From contig CAOKFI010000002.1 of assembly GCA_948467675.1 (NCBI GenBank), positions 62,001-126,000 on the forward strand: DNA of 64,000 nt, in the 5' to 3' direction. Positions within the stretch are counted from its first letter, which is position 1; every line of letters begins with the position of its first letter. The notes beneath the pieces are model-generated. The model saw nothing but the letters and a program-made list of their open reading frames with translations, had not been told where the DNA came from and made no database searches. A program made the translations under genes and the position numbers. Source of the DNA: an uncultured Porphyromonadaceae bacterium. Its GTDB lineage: Bacteria > Bacteroidota > Bacteroidia > Bacteroidales > Muribaculaceae. Positions 53,565 to 62,255 of the stretch are shown piece by piece.

Positions 53565-54312
53565 GGCTTATCTCTGTTTCGGGGGTGTGGCGGGCGGTTA
53601 TGTGGAAACAGCCCTGCTTCCGTTCATATTTCACCAGACAACGTCCGTTGTCGCGCAGATCGAGCAGGATTTCTCCCAGCAGGTTCTTCAGATCCTCCTG
53701 GGTGCGGGGTATGGTATTTGCCGAATCGCAGATGAATTTGGCATAACTGATGTCGAACGTGGTGCCGAACTGATGTGCTGACATATCAGAAGCATTGATG
53801 TTGCGACGGCGCAGATTTTTTACAGTCTCGGCTGTGCGGAGCACACTCGTCACCTTGATCCTGTAGTCGCCCCCTCCGCGGGACTGGAGTGTGTCGTTGA
53901 AGCGCTGTCCTATCTCGCGAAGCAGATCCGCGGCTTCCGGAACCAGAAACGGGTATGAGTGTGTGAGAGAATCCACGAAATACTCCCGGCACGATACTAT
54001 GCGCTCGAGAGGCCGGCGCAGATGCCAGGTTCCGCGAAGATCGGTTATCGGCTCTATGCCGATGGCCCGGGCGGATTCAATGTGGTATTTGTTGATGTCG
54101 TTGAACTGCCGTGGCAGCGACTGTATCTTCTTGCTGATGGCGATCTTGATGCCGCCGGCAGGCATGGAATCGAAATGCTGCTTGTAAGGGTTGGGATACT
54201 CTGTTTCCGAAAATATGCGTTCGGTGAGAGAGCGCTCTGTCTTTGACCGCCCGCAGCCGCATGCCGTGGCAGTCAGAATTCCCGCTGTAAGTATAAATAT
54301 TAACTTTTTCAC
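53548..54312 (-). CDS. DUF5715 family lipoprotein with M15-peptidase-like motif
   Basis: 254 residues, start GTG at 54312 (MKKLIFILTAG). Lipobox ATAC near 15-18, then GCGRSK. The C-terminal half contains VTSVLRTAETVKNLRRRN, SAHQFGTTFDISY and GCFHIT. The SxHxxGxxxD spacing and a late His match the zinc ligands of VanY/M15 D-Ala-D-Ala carboxypeptidases, so a peptidoglycan-trimming activity is plausible. DUF5715 is my family label, from memory of this pattern. It is the first gene of a three-gene overlapping operon. Confidence 0.72.
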   Translation of the reverse strand: MKKLIFILTAGILTATACGCGRSKTERSLTERIFSETEYPNPYKQHFDSMPAGGIKIAISKKIQSLPRQFNDINKYHIESARAIGIEPITDLRGTWHLRRPLERIVSCREYFVDSLTHSYPFLVPEAADLLREIGQRFNDTLQSRGGGDYRIKVTSVLRTAETVKNLRRRNINASDMSAHQFGTTFDISYAKFICDSANTIPRTQEDLKNLLGEILLDLRDNGRCLVKYERKQGCFHITARHTPETEISHDESI

Positions 54313-54373
54313 CCTTAAAACACGATTATGCCGTAAAGTTACCGTTTTATTGCAAAAACAGCAAATGTTACAG

Positions 54374-55447
54374 TCATAACCGGAGTCCGTCGAGCACGCG
54401 TATGTAGGTGACTATGGCCTGGCGGATCTCGTCGGTAAGTATGTATTCGTCGGCTGTGTGCGAACGGGAGGAGTCGCCTGGCCCCAGTTTGAGCGACTGG
54501 CACCGTAGCAGAGCCTGGTCGCTGAGGGTCGGCGATCCGAACGGTGTGGCGCCGAGAAGCTCCAGACGTTGCACGATAGGATGGCCTGGATCTATCGACG
54601 ACGGATTGAGACGTGTCGACCGCGGCGTGAGTGTGCATTCGGGCACGGCGGCTCGTATCAGTTCGAGTGTGTCTGTGTTGGAATATGCGTCGGTAGTGCG
54701 CACATCGACTGTGATCCGGCACAGATCCGGCACGACATTGTGTTGGGTTCCGGCCTCTATCTGTGTCACCGATATACGGACCGGTCCGAGCATAGGCGAT
54801 ACCTCCGGAAACTCCAGAGTGCGGAGTCTCTCGACTGCCGGCAAAGCGCGGTAGATGGCGTTCACACCCTCGTTGCGGGCGGCATGGCCGGAAACTCCGG
54901 TCACCTCTCCGTCGAGCACCATAAGTCCCTTCTCTGCTATGGCCGGCTGCATTCCGGTGGGCTCCCCGACTATGGCTGCATCGATCGGAGGCAACAGGGG
55001 AAGCACTGACTCTATCCCGTTTTTGCCGCTGACCTCTTCCTCTGCCGACAGAAGCATGATCAGGTTATATTCCTGGGGACGTTCCGACAGATACCGGTAT
55101 GCGGCTAAAAGACTGACTCCGGAGGCTCCGGCATCGTTGCTTCCTAAACCGTATAGTCTGTCGGTAGTCTCGTCATATTCAGGGGTGTACGGGTCGCGGG
55201 TCCACCCTGCGGCCGGTTTCACAGTGTCTATATGCGAATTGAGAAGCAACGTCTTGCGGCCTGGATCGAACCCCGGTGCTGCAACCCAGACGTTGTTGCC
55301 GCTGCGGCTGGGATTCATGCCATGCTCTTGCATGAAACGCTCCACAGCATCGGCGGCCTCCGTTTCGCTGCGGCTTATGCTTGGAATGGATATGAGCAGC
55401 CGCAGCAGATCCACGGCATCGTAGTACAGTTCGTCGGTATCTGGCAT
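54374..55447 (-). CDS. M20 family metallo-hydrolase (ArgE/DapE type)
   Basis: 357 residues. Two-metal M20 motifs in order: NSHIDTVKP (His, Asp), GSNDAGASG (bridging Asp), SAEEEVSG (general base Glu and ligand Glu), GEPTGMQPA and a late SRSHTADEY with the last His. A dimerisation insert (VSGHAARNEGVNAIYRA) is present. The pattern PTLSDQALLRCQSLKLGPGDS is close to the acyl-ornithine/citrulline deacylases of Bacteroidetes arginine synthesis, so ArgE is the best guess; DapE or a dipeptidase are alternatives. It shares one base with the meaB stop (TGATG). Confidence 0.85.
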   Translation of the reverse strand: MPDTDELYYDAVDLLRLLISIPSISRSETEAADAVERFMQEHGMNPSRSGNNVWVAAPGFDPGRKTLLLNSHIDTVKPAAGWTRDPYTPEYDETTDRLYGLGSNDAGASGVSLLAAYRYLSERPQEYNLIMLLSAEEEVSGKNGIESVLPLLPPIDAAIVGEPTGMQPAIAEKGLMVLDGEVTGVSGHAARNEGVNAIYRALPAVERLRTLEFPEVSPMLGPVRISVTQIEAGTQHNVVPDLCRITVDVRTTDAYSNTDTLELIRAAVPECTLTPRSTRLNPSSIDPGHPIVQRLELLGATPFGSPTLSDQALLRCQSLKLGPGDSSRSHTADEYILTDEIRQAIVTYIRVLDGLRL

Positions 55448-56544
55448 CAGTGTATGTTTTTGCTGAAATAGAAATCGAGTACGTCGCGGGCGGCGGTAAA
55501 GGAGCTTTGCCGGTTGCCGAGTACCCGCTGTTCTCTGTCGTGCAGCAATGCCTCTACTTCAGGGTTGTTGTAGAAATGCAGGCGCAGTTGTTCGTCTATG
55601 GTCTCACGCATCCAGTAGCGTGCCTGCTGCTGGCGGCGTTGCTCGAAATAGCCGTTGTTTTTCACGAAATCGAAGTAGCGGTCTATCATCTGCCACACCT
55701 CCGCGATACCGATCTCGTAGTATCCCGAATAGCAGAGCACTTCCGGCATCCATCCCGATACGGTAGGCGGAAACAGGTGGAGGGCGCTGCGGAACTGGGC
55801 TTGTGCCAGACGGGCGCGGTCTACATTGTCCCCGTCGGCTTTGTTTATTACAATGCCGTCGGCCATCTCCATGATACCGCGTTTGATCCCCTGGAGTTCA
55901 TCGCCGGTACCGGCAAGCTGGATGAGCAGGAAGAAGTCCACCATCGAATGTACGGCAGTCTCGCTCTGGCCTACGCCCACGGTCTCGATAAATATGTTGT
56001 TGTAGCCCGCGGCCTCGCATAGAACGACGGTCTCGCGCGTCTTGCGTGCCACTCCGCCGAGTGATCCGGCCGAAGGTGAAGGACGGATGAATGCCGACGG
56101 ATGTATGGCAAGTTTCTCCATGCGGGTCTTGTCGCCAAGTATGCTGCCTTTGGTGCGTTCGCTCGATGGATCGATGGCGAGCACGGCAAGTTTGCCACCG
56201 TCGCGCAGCACATGCAGGCCGAACACATCGATCGAGGTGCTTTTGCCGGCTCCTGGAACGCCGGTTATGCCGATTCTGCGCGAATTGCCGGAATAGGGCA
56301 GGCACTTCTCTATGACCTCCTGGGCTATGGCCTGGTGGTCGGCTGAAAGGCTCTCGACAAGTGTTACGGCACGGCTGAGCATCGTTACGTCGCCTTTGAT
56401 TATGCCTTCTACGAGTTCGCCGGCCGAAGGAAGCGGTTTGCGCGCTACGCGCCCCTTGAAATAAGGGTTCACGACAGGGGGCTGCTTTACTCCGGAATTG
56501 ACGGTAAGGCCTTTGTATTGCTCGTGGTTCTCAGGGTGTTCCAT
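55447..56544 (-). CDS. meaB: Methylmalonyl-CoA mutase-associated GTPase MeaB
   Basis: 365 residues from the ATG at 56544 (MEHPENHEQYKGL); a GTG at 56583 would overlap the upstream gene. G3E-type GTPase motifs: GVPGAGKST (P-loop), AIDPSSERTKGSILGDKTRM, ETVGVGQSE (G3), NKADGDN (G4). MeaB chaperones cobalamin loading and protects methylmalonyl-CoA mutase, used in the succinate-propionate route. The mutase genes are not in the window. The C-terminal dimerisation arm (RQQQARYWMRETIDEQL) is intact. Confidence 0.95.
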   Translation of the reverse strand: MEHPENHEQYKGLTVNSGVKQPPVVNPYFKGRVARKPLPSAGELVEGIIKGDVTMLSRAVTLVESLSADHQAIAQEVIEKCLPYSGNSRRIGITGVPGAGKSTSIDVFGLHVLRDGGKLAVLAIDPSSERTKGSILGDKTRMEKLAIHPSAFIRPSPSAGSLGGVARKTRETVVLCEAAGYNNIFIETVGVGQSETAVHSMVDFFLLIQLAGTGDELQGIKRGIMEMADGIVINKADGDNVDRARLAQAQFRSALHLFPPTVSGWMPEVLCYSGYYEIGIAEVWQMIDRYFDFVKNNGYFEQRRQQQARYWMRETIDEQLRLHFYNNPEVEALLHDREQRVLGNRQSSFTAARDVLDFYFSKNIH

Positions 56545-56566
56545 TGTGAAGTGAAAAGAATGACGG

Positions 56567-57640
56567 TTATCGTGATATTTCACCGACTACACGCACGGTG
56601 GTCAGCGGTGTTATCGGATCATTGGTTATTATGTTGATGCGTGCATTGATCATATCGCCGGTTATGGCCGACGGATCGGCCTTGACTCTGACAGTGGCAC
56701 TCTGGCCGTGTTTGACCGAGTGGCGGTCTACGGTAGCCGTGACTCCCTTGTCGATCGTGTAGACGCGGCGTATCTCCAGCGGATCTTTGCCGTCGTTGCC
56801 GATCTCGATGATGGCTTCGGCAGGTGTCCGGATGCCGGTACGGCCGAGATCGATTTTGGCCGGAGATACTTTCGACATCGGAGAGCGGCGCCGTTCTGCT
56901 TCCGTCAGATGACTGAAATCCTCGCTTATTATGGCGATAGACTGGATTGTGGTGCCTGCTGTTTCAGATCTGTCGGCATGCATTGTCATGTCGGCCATGT
57001 TTATGCCCCATTCCGGAACCTTGGAGCTGTTGAGAAAGAGCGTGAATGTCACCTGCTCGCCGGGAGCTACTGCTTCCGGGGCGATGGCTGTCTGTATGTA
57101 GTCGGGTACATTGCTCAACACCGGATGGAGTGTGTCGGAGCTTTGATTGTAGGCTTCGAGAAACTGCGATTTGATTTTACCGCGGGTCACGTCGCCGAAT
57201 GCCACTGTCGAGTTTCTGAGTTTAAGACGGCCGGCATCGACCGGAAAACGTGACTGTACCGTATTGGAGGCTCCGATCACTGTGCCGCTGATCGTCAGGG
57301 TAGTGCGTTCGGGAGTCGTGTTGGAGTAGATATATATCTTTTTCGAGAACTTGCCTGGACGGCCTATGGCGTTGTAGCTTACCTGGATCTCTGCGGTATC
57401 GCCGGGTGCTATGGGCGCGGTGGGGTATTTCGGGGTGGTGCATCCGCATGTGGCACGTGCGTTGTTGATCACCACAGGTTCGTCGCCTGTGTTTACCATA
57501 CGGAAACTGCACCCTACTTCGGCTAAGTCTTCGTTGAAGGCTCCGAAATCATGCTCGGTCTGGAGCCACTTTATTTGCGGTGAGGCGCCGGCCGTCAGGA
57601 CGGCGGCCAGTGCCGGAAACAGAATTGCGCGCAGAGTCAT
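56567..57640 (-). CDS. Secreted DUF1573 protein, three-domain form
   Basis: 357 residues with a signal peptide of about 19. The first domain is a classic DUF1573 immunoglobulin-like fold: EHDFGAFNED, FRMVNTGDEPVVINNARATCGCTTP with CGC, and GDTAEIQVSYNAIGRPGKFSKKIYI. Two more domains of the same type follow without the CGC motif. It is preceded by a one-domain paralogue with a 13-base gap. The function of DUF1573 is unknown; these proteins lie in the periplasm or on the surface of Bacteroidetes. Confidence 0.9.
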   Translation of the reverse strand: MTLRAILFPALAAVLTAGASPQIKWLQTEHDFGAFNEDLAEVGCSFRMVNTGDEPVVINNARATCGCTTPKYPTAPIAPGDTAEIQVSYNAIGRPGKFSKKIYIYSNTTPERTTLTISGTVIGASNTVQSRFPVDAGRLKLRNSTVAFGDVTRGKIKSQFLEAYNQSSDTLHPVLSNVPDYIQTAIAPEAVAPGEQVTFTLFLNSSKVPEWGINMADMTMHADRSETAGTTIQSIAIISEDFSHLTEAERRRSPMSKVSPAKIDLGRTGIRTPAEAIIEIGNDGKDPLEIRRVYTIDKGVTATVDRHSVKHGQSATVRVKADPSAITGDMINARINIITNDPITPLTTVRVVGEISR

Positions 57641-57653
57641 GGCCGTCGACGGA

Positions 57654-58061
57654 TTATTGTCTGGGTATTACAGTGCCGAGCAGGCGTAGCGCCACTTTGC
57701 GGTCGCGGCCTTTGACATTGGTTCGTACGGTCACACTCTTGTCGAACTCGCCCGGACGTCCGTCGGGATTGTATGTCACTGTGATCTCGCTGCTGTCTCC
57801 GGGCTGTATGGGCTGTTTCGGAAATGACGGCTTGGTGCATCCGCAGCTCGTCTTCGCCGATATGATGACCAGCGGGGCGTTGCCGGTGTTGGTAAACTTG
57901 AAAGTATGGCTCACAGAGCCGTTCTTCTCTTGTACGGTTCCGAAGTCGTGGGTGAGTTCGGCAAACTGTATGCCGGCTGATTTGCTGTCGGCGGCAACGG
58001 CGGTCGCTATGGAGGCTATTATAGCGGCTATGGCTATTATGGCTGTCTTTAATCTGCTCAT
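57654..58061 (-). CDS. Secreted DUF1573 protein, single domain
   Basis: 135 residues. Signal peptide to about 25. One DUF1573 domain: LTHDFGTVQEKNG, FKFTNTGNAPLVIISAKTSCGCTKP, GDSSEITVTYNPDGRPGEFDKSVTV. The CGC motif is present as in the first domain of the next gene, so the pair looks like a duplication with later extension. It is 11 bases after the S41 peptidase gene. Function unknown. Confidence 0.92.
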   Translation of the reverse strand: MSRLKTAIIAIAAIIASIATAVAADSKSAGIQFAELTHDFGTVQEKNGSVSHTFKFTNTGNAPLVIISAKTSCGCTKPSFPKQPIQPGDSSEITVTYNPDGRPGEFDKSVTVRTNVKGRDRKVALRLLGTVIPRQ

Positions 58062-58072
58062 ATACTTGAATC

Positions 58073-59674
58073 TTATTTTTTGTCGGCTGTACCCTGCAGT
58101 AGTGAATTGTATGTGGCAGGATTGTTTATGATCCTTACCGCTTCCGCATAGACGGGATTGAGGGGATTGGTCACCCGGTAGTATGTAGCGGTCTCGAACA
58201 GATCGCGTCCGATCAGACCCTTGAGCACCAGCTCTATGGCCTGGCGGCTTGTGGCCAGCTGGTCGTCATCGGGATCCACTCCGGCCTCTTTGGCCTGGGA
58301 TATGAATCTGTCCATCATGGCTGGTGTGATGCTGAAGCGTTCTACGAACGCGTCTTCGTCGGGATACTGTTTCTTGAGCGCTTTGCGGTTGGCGTCCACA
58401 TACTCGAACGCATAGCGGTTGAACATATCCTTGGCGCGCAGATTGCGGTAGTAGTCGGTCATCTGTGTGGTATCCACCGGAACGAAGCGGTCTGGCATTA
58501 TGCCTCCGCCGCCGTAGACAGTACGGTGGTTGCGGAGCGTCTCGAATTTCAGCGAATCGTTGAGGTGAATGCTGTCGGCCGAATAGAATTCACCGTGGTC
58601 ATAACGGCGTTTCAGATCCATCTGATAGCCTTCTGCGTCGCCTTTCTCGTATGGCTTCTGGATCGAACGACCCGAAGGTGTGTAGTATTTCGATACGGTA
58701 AGCCTGATCATGGAGCCGTCGGGGAACGGGAACGGGCGCTGTACCAGACCTTTGCCGAAGGTGCGCCGGCCTACTATTACACCGCGGTCATTGTCCTGGA
58801 TGGCTCCCGACAGGATCTCGCTGGCGCTGGCGGAATATTCGTCGACCATGATCACGACGCGTCCGTTGAGAAATCCGCCGTCGCCTTTGGCATGAAAATA
58901 TGTCGATGGTGAAATCCGGTCCTTGGTATAGACTATCATGTCCTTGTCGCGAAGAAAATGCTCGGCCATCTCGACGGCTGCGTTCAGGTAGCCGCCGCCG
59001 TTGCTCTCGAGATCGATGATAAGGTTTTTCATGCCTTTACGGAGCAGTTTGTTGGCCGCTTCGGCAAACTCTTTGGCCGTATCGGCGGCAAAGCGCGATA
59101 TGCGGATGTAGCCGGTGGTAGGATCCACCATGTATGAGGCATCCACACTGTATAGGGGAATATCGTCGCGGGTGATACGGAAATCTATGGGTTCGGGAGT
59201 GTCGCGGCGGAGCACCTTTATTGTCACAACCGAGCCTTTGGGGCCGCGCAGACGTTTCATGATGTCGCTGTTTTTCATCTTCACACCGGCTATCACGGTA
59301 TCGTTGGCGGCTATTATGCGGTCGCCGGCGCGTATCCCGACCTGCTCCGACGGTCCGCCTGCTATGGTCTGGATCACATAGAGGGTATCCTGCTGCATAT
59401 TGAACTGTATGCCGATGCCGCTGAAATTTCCCTGCAGGGGCTCGTTGAGCTCTTTTGTCTCCTCGGCGGTGGAATATACCGAATGGGGATCCAGAGTGCC
59501 GAGCATGGCTATGATCGCTTCCTCAACGGCCTTGTCGGCGTTGACGGAGTCCACGTAGTATGTCTCTATGATCTTTTCCGCCATGCGGAGTTTCTGTTCA
59601 GGTGTCAGCGACATCTGGGCTACGGCTACCGTGGCTGTGAGCATGGCGGCTGTGGCCGCTGCGATCTTATTCAT
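58073..59674 (-). CDS. S41 family C-terminal processing peptidase
   Basis: 533 residues from the ATG at 59674 (MNKIAAATAAML), giving a signal peptide that ends near VAVAQ; codons upstream overlap coaD. A PDZ domain (about 80-170, FSGIGIQFNMQQDTLYVIQTIAGGPSEQVGIRAGDRIIA) precedes the catalytic S41 domain with DEYSASASEIL (nucleophile Ser) and RRTFGKGLVQ (Lys base). A long C-terminal helical region (about 390-533) is typical of Bacteroidetes members. It degrades or processes periplasmic proteins by their C-termini. It sits between coaD and the DUF1573 genes. Confidence 0.95.
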   Translation of the reverse strand: MNKIAAATAAMLTATVAVAQMSLTPEQKLRMAEKIIETYYVDSVNADKAVEEAIIAMLGTLDPHSVYSTAEETKELNEPLQGNFSGIGIQFNMQQDTLYVIQTIAGGPSEQVGIRAGDRIIAANDTVIAGVKMKNSDIMKRLRGPKGSVVTIKVLRRDTPEPIDFRITRDDIPLYSVDASYMVDPTTGYIRISRFAADTAKEFAEAANKLLRKGMKNLIIDLESNGGGYLNAAVEMAEHFLRDKDMIVYTKDRISPSTYFHAKGDGGFLNGRVVIMVDEYSASASEILSGAIQDNDRGVIVGRRTFGKGLVQRPFPFPDGSMIRLTVSKYYTPSGRSIQKPYEKGDAEGYQMDLKRRYDHGEFYSADSIHLNDSLKFETLRNHRTVYGGGGIMPDRFVPVDTTQMTDYYRNLRAKDMFNRYAFEYVDANRKALKKQYPDEDAFVERFSITPAMMDRFISQAKEAGVDPDDDQLATSRQAIELVLKGLIGRDLFETATYYRVTNPLNPVYAEAVRIINNPATYNSLLQGTADKK

Positions 59675-59702
59675 TTGTTGGATGGTTTGTATACAAGTTT
59701 CG

Positions 59703-60185
59703 TTACAGTTCGTTCTCTTCAGGCACATAGGGGCTTACATCGTAGCCGTTGCGGGCCAGATCGCGCACCATCGTCGAGCTGATGAATGAAAGCTCCGGGA
59801 GGGTGTAAAGTAAAACGGTTTCTATGCCTGAAATGTTCCGGTTGGCGTATGCGAGATTGCGTTCATATTCGAAATCGGCTACAGTGCGCACTCCGCGGAG
59901 TATGAAACCGCAGTCGTGATCGCGGGCGGCTTCGACAGTGAGGCCGGAGTATGCCACGACCTCTACCCGTGGTTCGGCGGCCATGACTTTGCGTATGTGA
60001 GATACGCGCTCATCGGTCGTGTGCCACGACCGTTTGGAGTCGTTTATGCCTACGGCCACAATTATCTTGTCGAAAAGTTGAAGACCTCGTTCCACTATCG
60101 ACAGGTGGCCTGTGGTGAACGGATCGAAAGTGCCGGGATACAGTGCTGTGCGCTGTTGTGTCCTTGATGCTGTGGATTCTGACAT
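59703..60185 (-). CDS. coaD: Pantetheine-phosphate adenylyltransferase CoaD
   Basis: 160 residues from the ATG at 60185 (MSESTASRTQQRTALYPG). It adenylates phosphopantetheine to dephospho-CoA. Nucleotidyltransferase motifs: YPGTFDPFTTGH at about 16-27 (T/HxGH) and ISSTMVRDLARNG near the C-terminus. The frame is open further upstream, but that would overlap parE, whose stop is 25 bases before this start. The parE-coaD-S41 order appears to be one transcript. Confidence 0.96.
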   Translation of the reverse strand: MSESTASRTQQRTALYPGTFDPFTTGHLSIVERGLQLFDKIIVAVGINDSKRSWHTTDERVSHIRKVMAAEPRVEVVAYSGLTVEAARDHDCGFILRGVRTVADFEYERNLAYANRNISGIETVLLYTLPELSFISSTMVRDLARNGYDVSPYVPEENEL

Positions 60186-60210
60186 GTCTCTGATTTGTGT
60201 AACGTGTGGG

Positions 60211-62154
60211 TCAGGAGATCTGGGAATCGTCCTCGACCACAAGGTTCTCGATGATGAAGTTCTGGCGCTCGGATGTGTTTTTGCCCATATAGAACTCCAG
60301 AAGTTCGGCTACTCCGTCCTCTTTGCGGAGTGTCACGCGGTCTACGCGCATGTCCGGACCTATGAAGTCGCGGAATTCCTCCGGAGAGATCTCGCCGAGA
60401 CCCTTGAATCGTGTTATCTCGGCGTTGCTGCCCAGCTTCTCGATTGCTGTCAGACGCTCTTCGTCGGAGTAGCAGTAATATGTCTCGTCCTGGCCTCCGT
60501 CCTTGCTGCGCGGTTTCAGACCGGTGCGTTTGGCTGTCTTTTTGTTGCGTACACGGAACAGAGGGGTCTGTAGTACATACACATGTCCTTTCTTGATAAG
60601 GTCGGGGAAGAACTGGAGGAAGAACGTGAGCAACAGCAGACGGATATGCATGCCGTCGACATCGGCATCGGTTGCTATGATCACATTGTTGTAGCGGAGG
60701 CCGTCTATGCCCTCCTCTATGTTCAGGGCCGCCTGCAGCAGATTGAATTCTTCGTTCTCGTAGACTACTTTCTGTGTCAGGCCGTAGGAGTTGAGGGGCT
60801 TTCCGCGTAGCGAGAATACCGCCTGTGTCTCTACGTTGCGGATCTTGGTTATCGAGCCTGCTGCCGAATCGCCCTCGGTAATGAAAATGGACGAGGCTTC
60901 CTTTTTTGTGTCGTCACCCTTGGGATCGTTCAGATGTATCCGGCAGTCGAGCAGCTTGCGGTTGTGGAGATTGACCTTCTTGGCGCGCTCGCGGGCCACT
61001 TTGGTGACGCCGGCCATGGCTTTGCGCTCTTTCTCGCTTTCCTGGACTTTCTTCAGTATTATCTCGGCAGTGTCGAGATCCTTGTGGAGATAGTTGTCGA
61101 GCTCTTTCTTGATGAAATCGCCTATGAATTTGGCTACTGTCGGTCCTTCAGGCCCCATGTCGCGGGAGCCGAGCTTGGTTTTGGTCTGGGATTCGAACAC
61201 CGGTTCCTCGACTTTTATGGATACGGCCGCTACCATGCCGTTGCGTATGTCGGAATATTCGAAGTTCCTTCCGAAAAAGTCTTTGAACGTGCGCGATACC
61301 GCCTCTTTGAACGCGGTCTGATGCGTTCCGCCCTGGGTAGTGTGCTGCCCGTTGACAAACGAGTAGTACTCCTCGCCGTACTGGTTGGTATGGGTTATCA
61401 CCACCTCTATATCGTCGCCGTGCAGGTGTATGATCGGATACAGAGGCTCGTTGGTCATGTTCTCGCGCAGCAGGTCGACCAGACCGTTGCGGCTCAGATA
61501 CCGCTTGCCGTTGAATACTATGGCCAGACCGGTGTTGAGAAAAGTATAGTTCTTGATCAGAGGCAGTATGAACTCCTCGTTGTAGTGGTAGTCGCGGAAT
61601 ATGGTGGCATCCGGGGTAAACTGTACCGAAGTGCCGTTGGGCTCGTCGGTATCGAATATGTCGGTCTGATCCACGACCTCCCCGGCGCAGTACTGCACCC
61701 GTTTCGATTTTCCGTCGCGTACGCTCTGGATCAGGAAGTCGCTCGACAGTGCGTTGACAGCCTTTATGCCCACGCCGTTCAGTCCGACCGATTTCTTAAA
61801 CGCCTTGGAATCATATTTCGCGCCGGTGTTCATCTTCGATGACACGTCGATCAGCTTGTCCAGAGGTATGCCTCGTCCGTAATCCCGAACCGTTACGGTA
61901 GTTGACGAGATGTCGACGCGTATCTGTTTGCCGAACCCCATCATATACTCGTCGATGGAGTTGTCCATCACCTCTTTGAGCAGCACGTATATGCCGTCGT
62001 CGGAAGTCGTTCCGTCGCCGAGCTTTCCTATGTACATGCCGGGTCTGCGGCGTATGTGCTCTTTCCAGTCGAGAGTGATGATATCGTCGCCTGTATAGTT
62101 TGCTTCTGGTGTTTCCGTTCCGGGGGCGTCGGGGAGTATCTCTTGGTCGGTCAT
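60211..62154 (-). CDS. parE: DNA topoisomerase IV subunit B (type IIA topoisomerase)
   Basis: 647 residues. The N-terminal GHKL ATPase has [38 protein letters not shown] and [13 protein letters not shown]. The transducer domain follows, with [10 protein letters not shown]. The Toprim domain has [23 protein letters not shown] and [13 protein letters not shown]. The length, without the long GyrB insert, and the [11 protein letters not shown] segment favour ParE over GyrB. It decatenates chromosomes with ParC, whose gene is not in the window. It has a promoter overlapping the upstream gene's terminator and leads a seven-gene run to 54374. Confidence 0.93.
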   Translation of the reverse strand: MTDQEILPDAPGTETPEANYTGDDIITLDWKEHIRRRPGMYIGKLGDGTTSDDGIYVLLKEVMDNSIDEYMMGFGKQIRVDISSTTVTVRDYGRGIPLDKLIDVSSKMNTGAKYDSKAFKKSVGLNGVGIKAVNALSSDFLIQSVRDGKSKRVQYCAGEVVDQTDIFDTDEPNGTSVQFTPDATIFRDYHYNEEFILPLIKNYTFLNTGLAIVFNGKRYLSRNGLVDLLRENMTNEPLYPIIHLHGDDIEVVITHTNQYGEEYYSFVNGQHTTQGGTHQTAFKEAVSRTFKDFFGRNFEYSDIRNGMVAAVSIKVEEPVFESQTKTKLGSRDMGPEGPTVAKFIGDFIKKELDNYLHKDLDTAEIILKKVQESEKERKAMAGVTKVARERAKKVNLHNRKLLDCRIHLNDPKGDDTKKEASSIFITEGDSAAGSITKIRNVETQAVFSLRGKPLNSYGLTQKVVYENEEFNLLQAALNIEEGIDGLRYNNVIIATDADVDGMHIRLLLLTFFLQFFPDLIKKGHVYVLQTPLFRVRNKKTAKRTGLKPRSKDGGQDETYYCYSDEERLTAIEKLGSNAEITRFKGLGEISPEEFRDFIGPDMRVDRVTLRKEDGVAELLEFYMGKNTSERQNFIIENLVVEDDSQIS

Positions 62155-62193
62155 GGCTGATACGGGAGTTTGCTCAATATGCGTTAGTTACCG

Positions 62194-62222
62194 CAAATAT
62201 ACAAAAAAAAGACGGGTGTCAA
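62194..62222 (-). promoter_or_regulatory. parE promoter overlapping the upstream terminator
   Basis: Minus strand: TTG (62222-62220) and TATATTTG (62201-62194), start-to-start distance 21, matching the Bacteroidota consensus. The -33 TTG lies in the loop of the terminator at 62203-62242. The parE ATG is 40 bases downstream. Confidence 0.6.
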
Positions 62223-62242
62223 GTCAATGGCACCCGTCTTTT
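62203..62242 (-). terminator. Rho-independent terminator of the 62256-63971 gene
   Basis: AAAAGACGGGTG (62207-62218) pairs perfectly with CACCCGTCTTTT (62231-62242) around a 12-base loop; on the minus strand eight Ts end the transcript at 62203. Confidence 0.88.
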
Positions 62243-62255
62243 CTTCAGCTATTGG

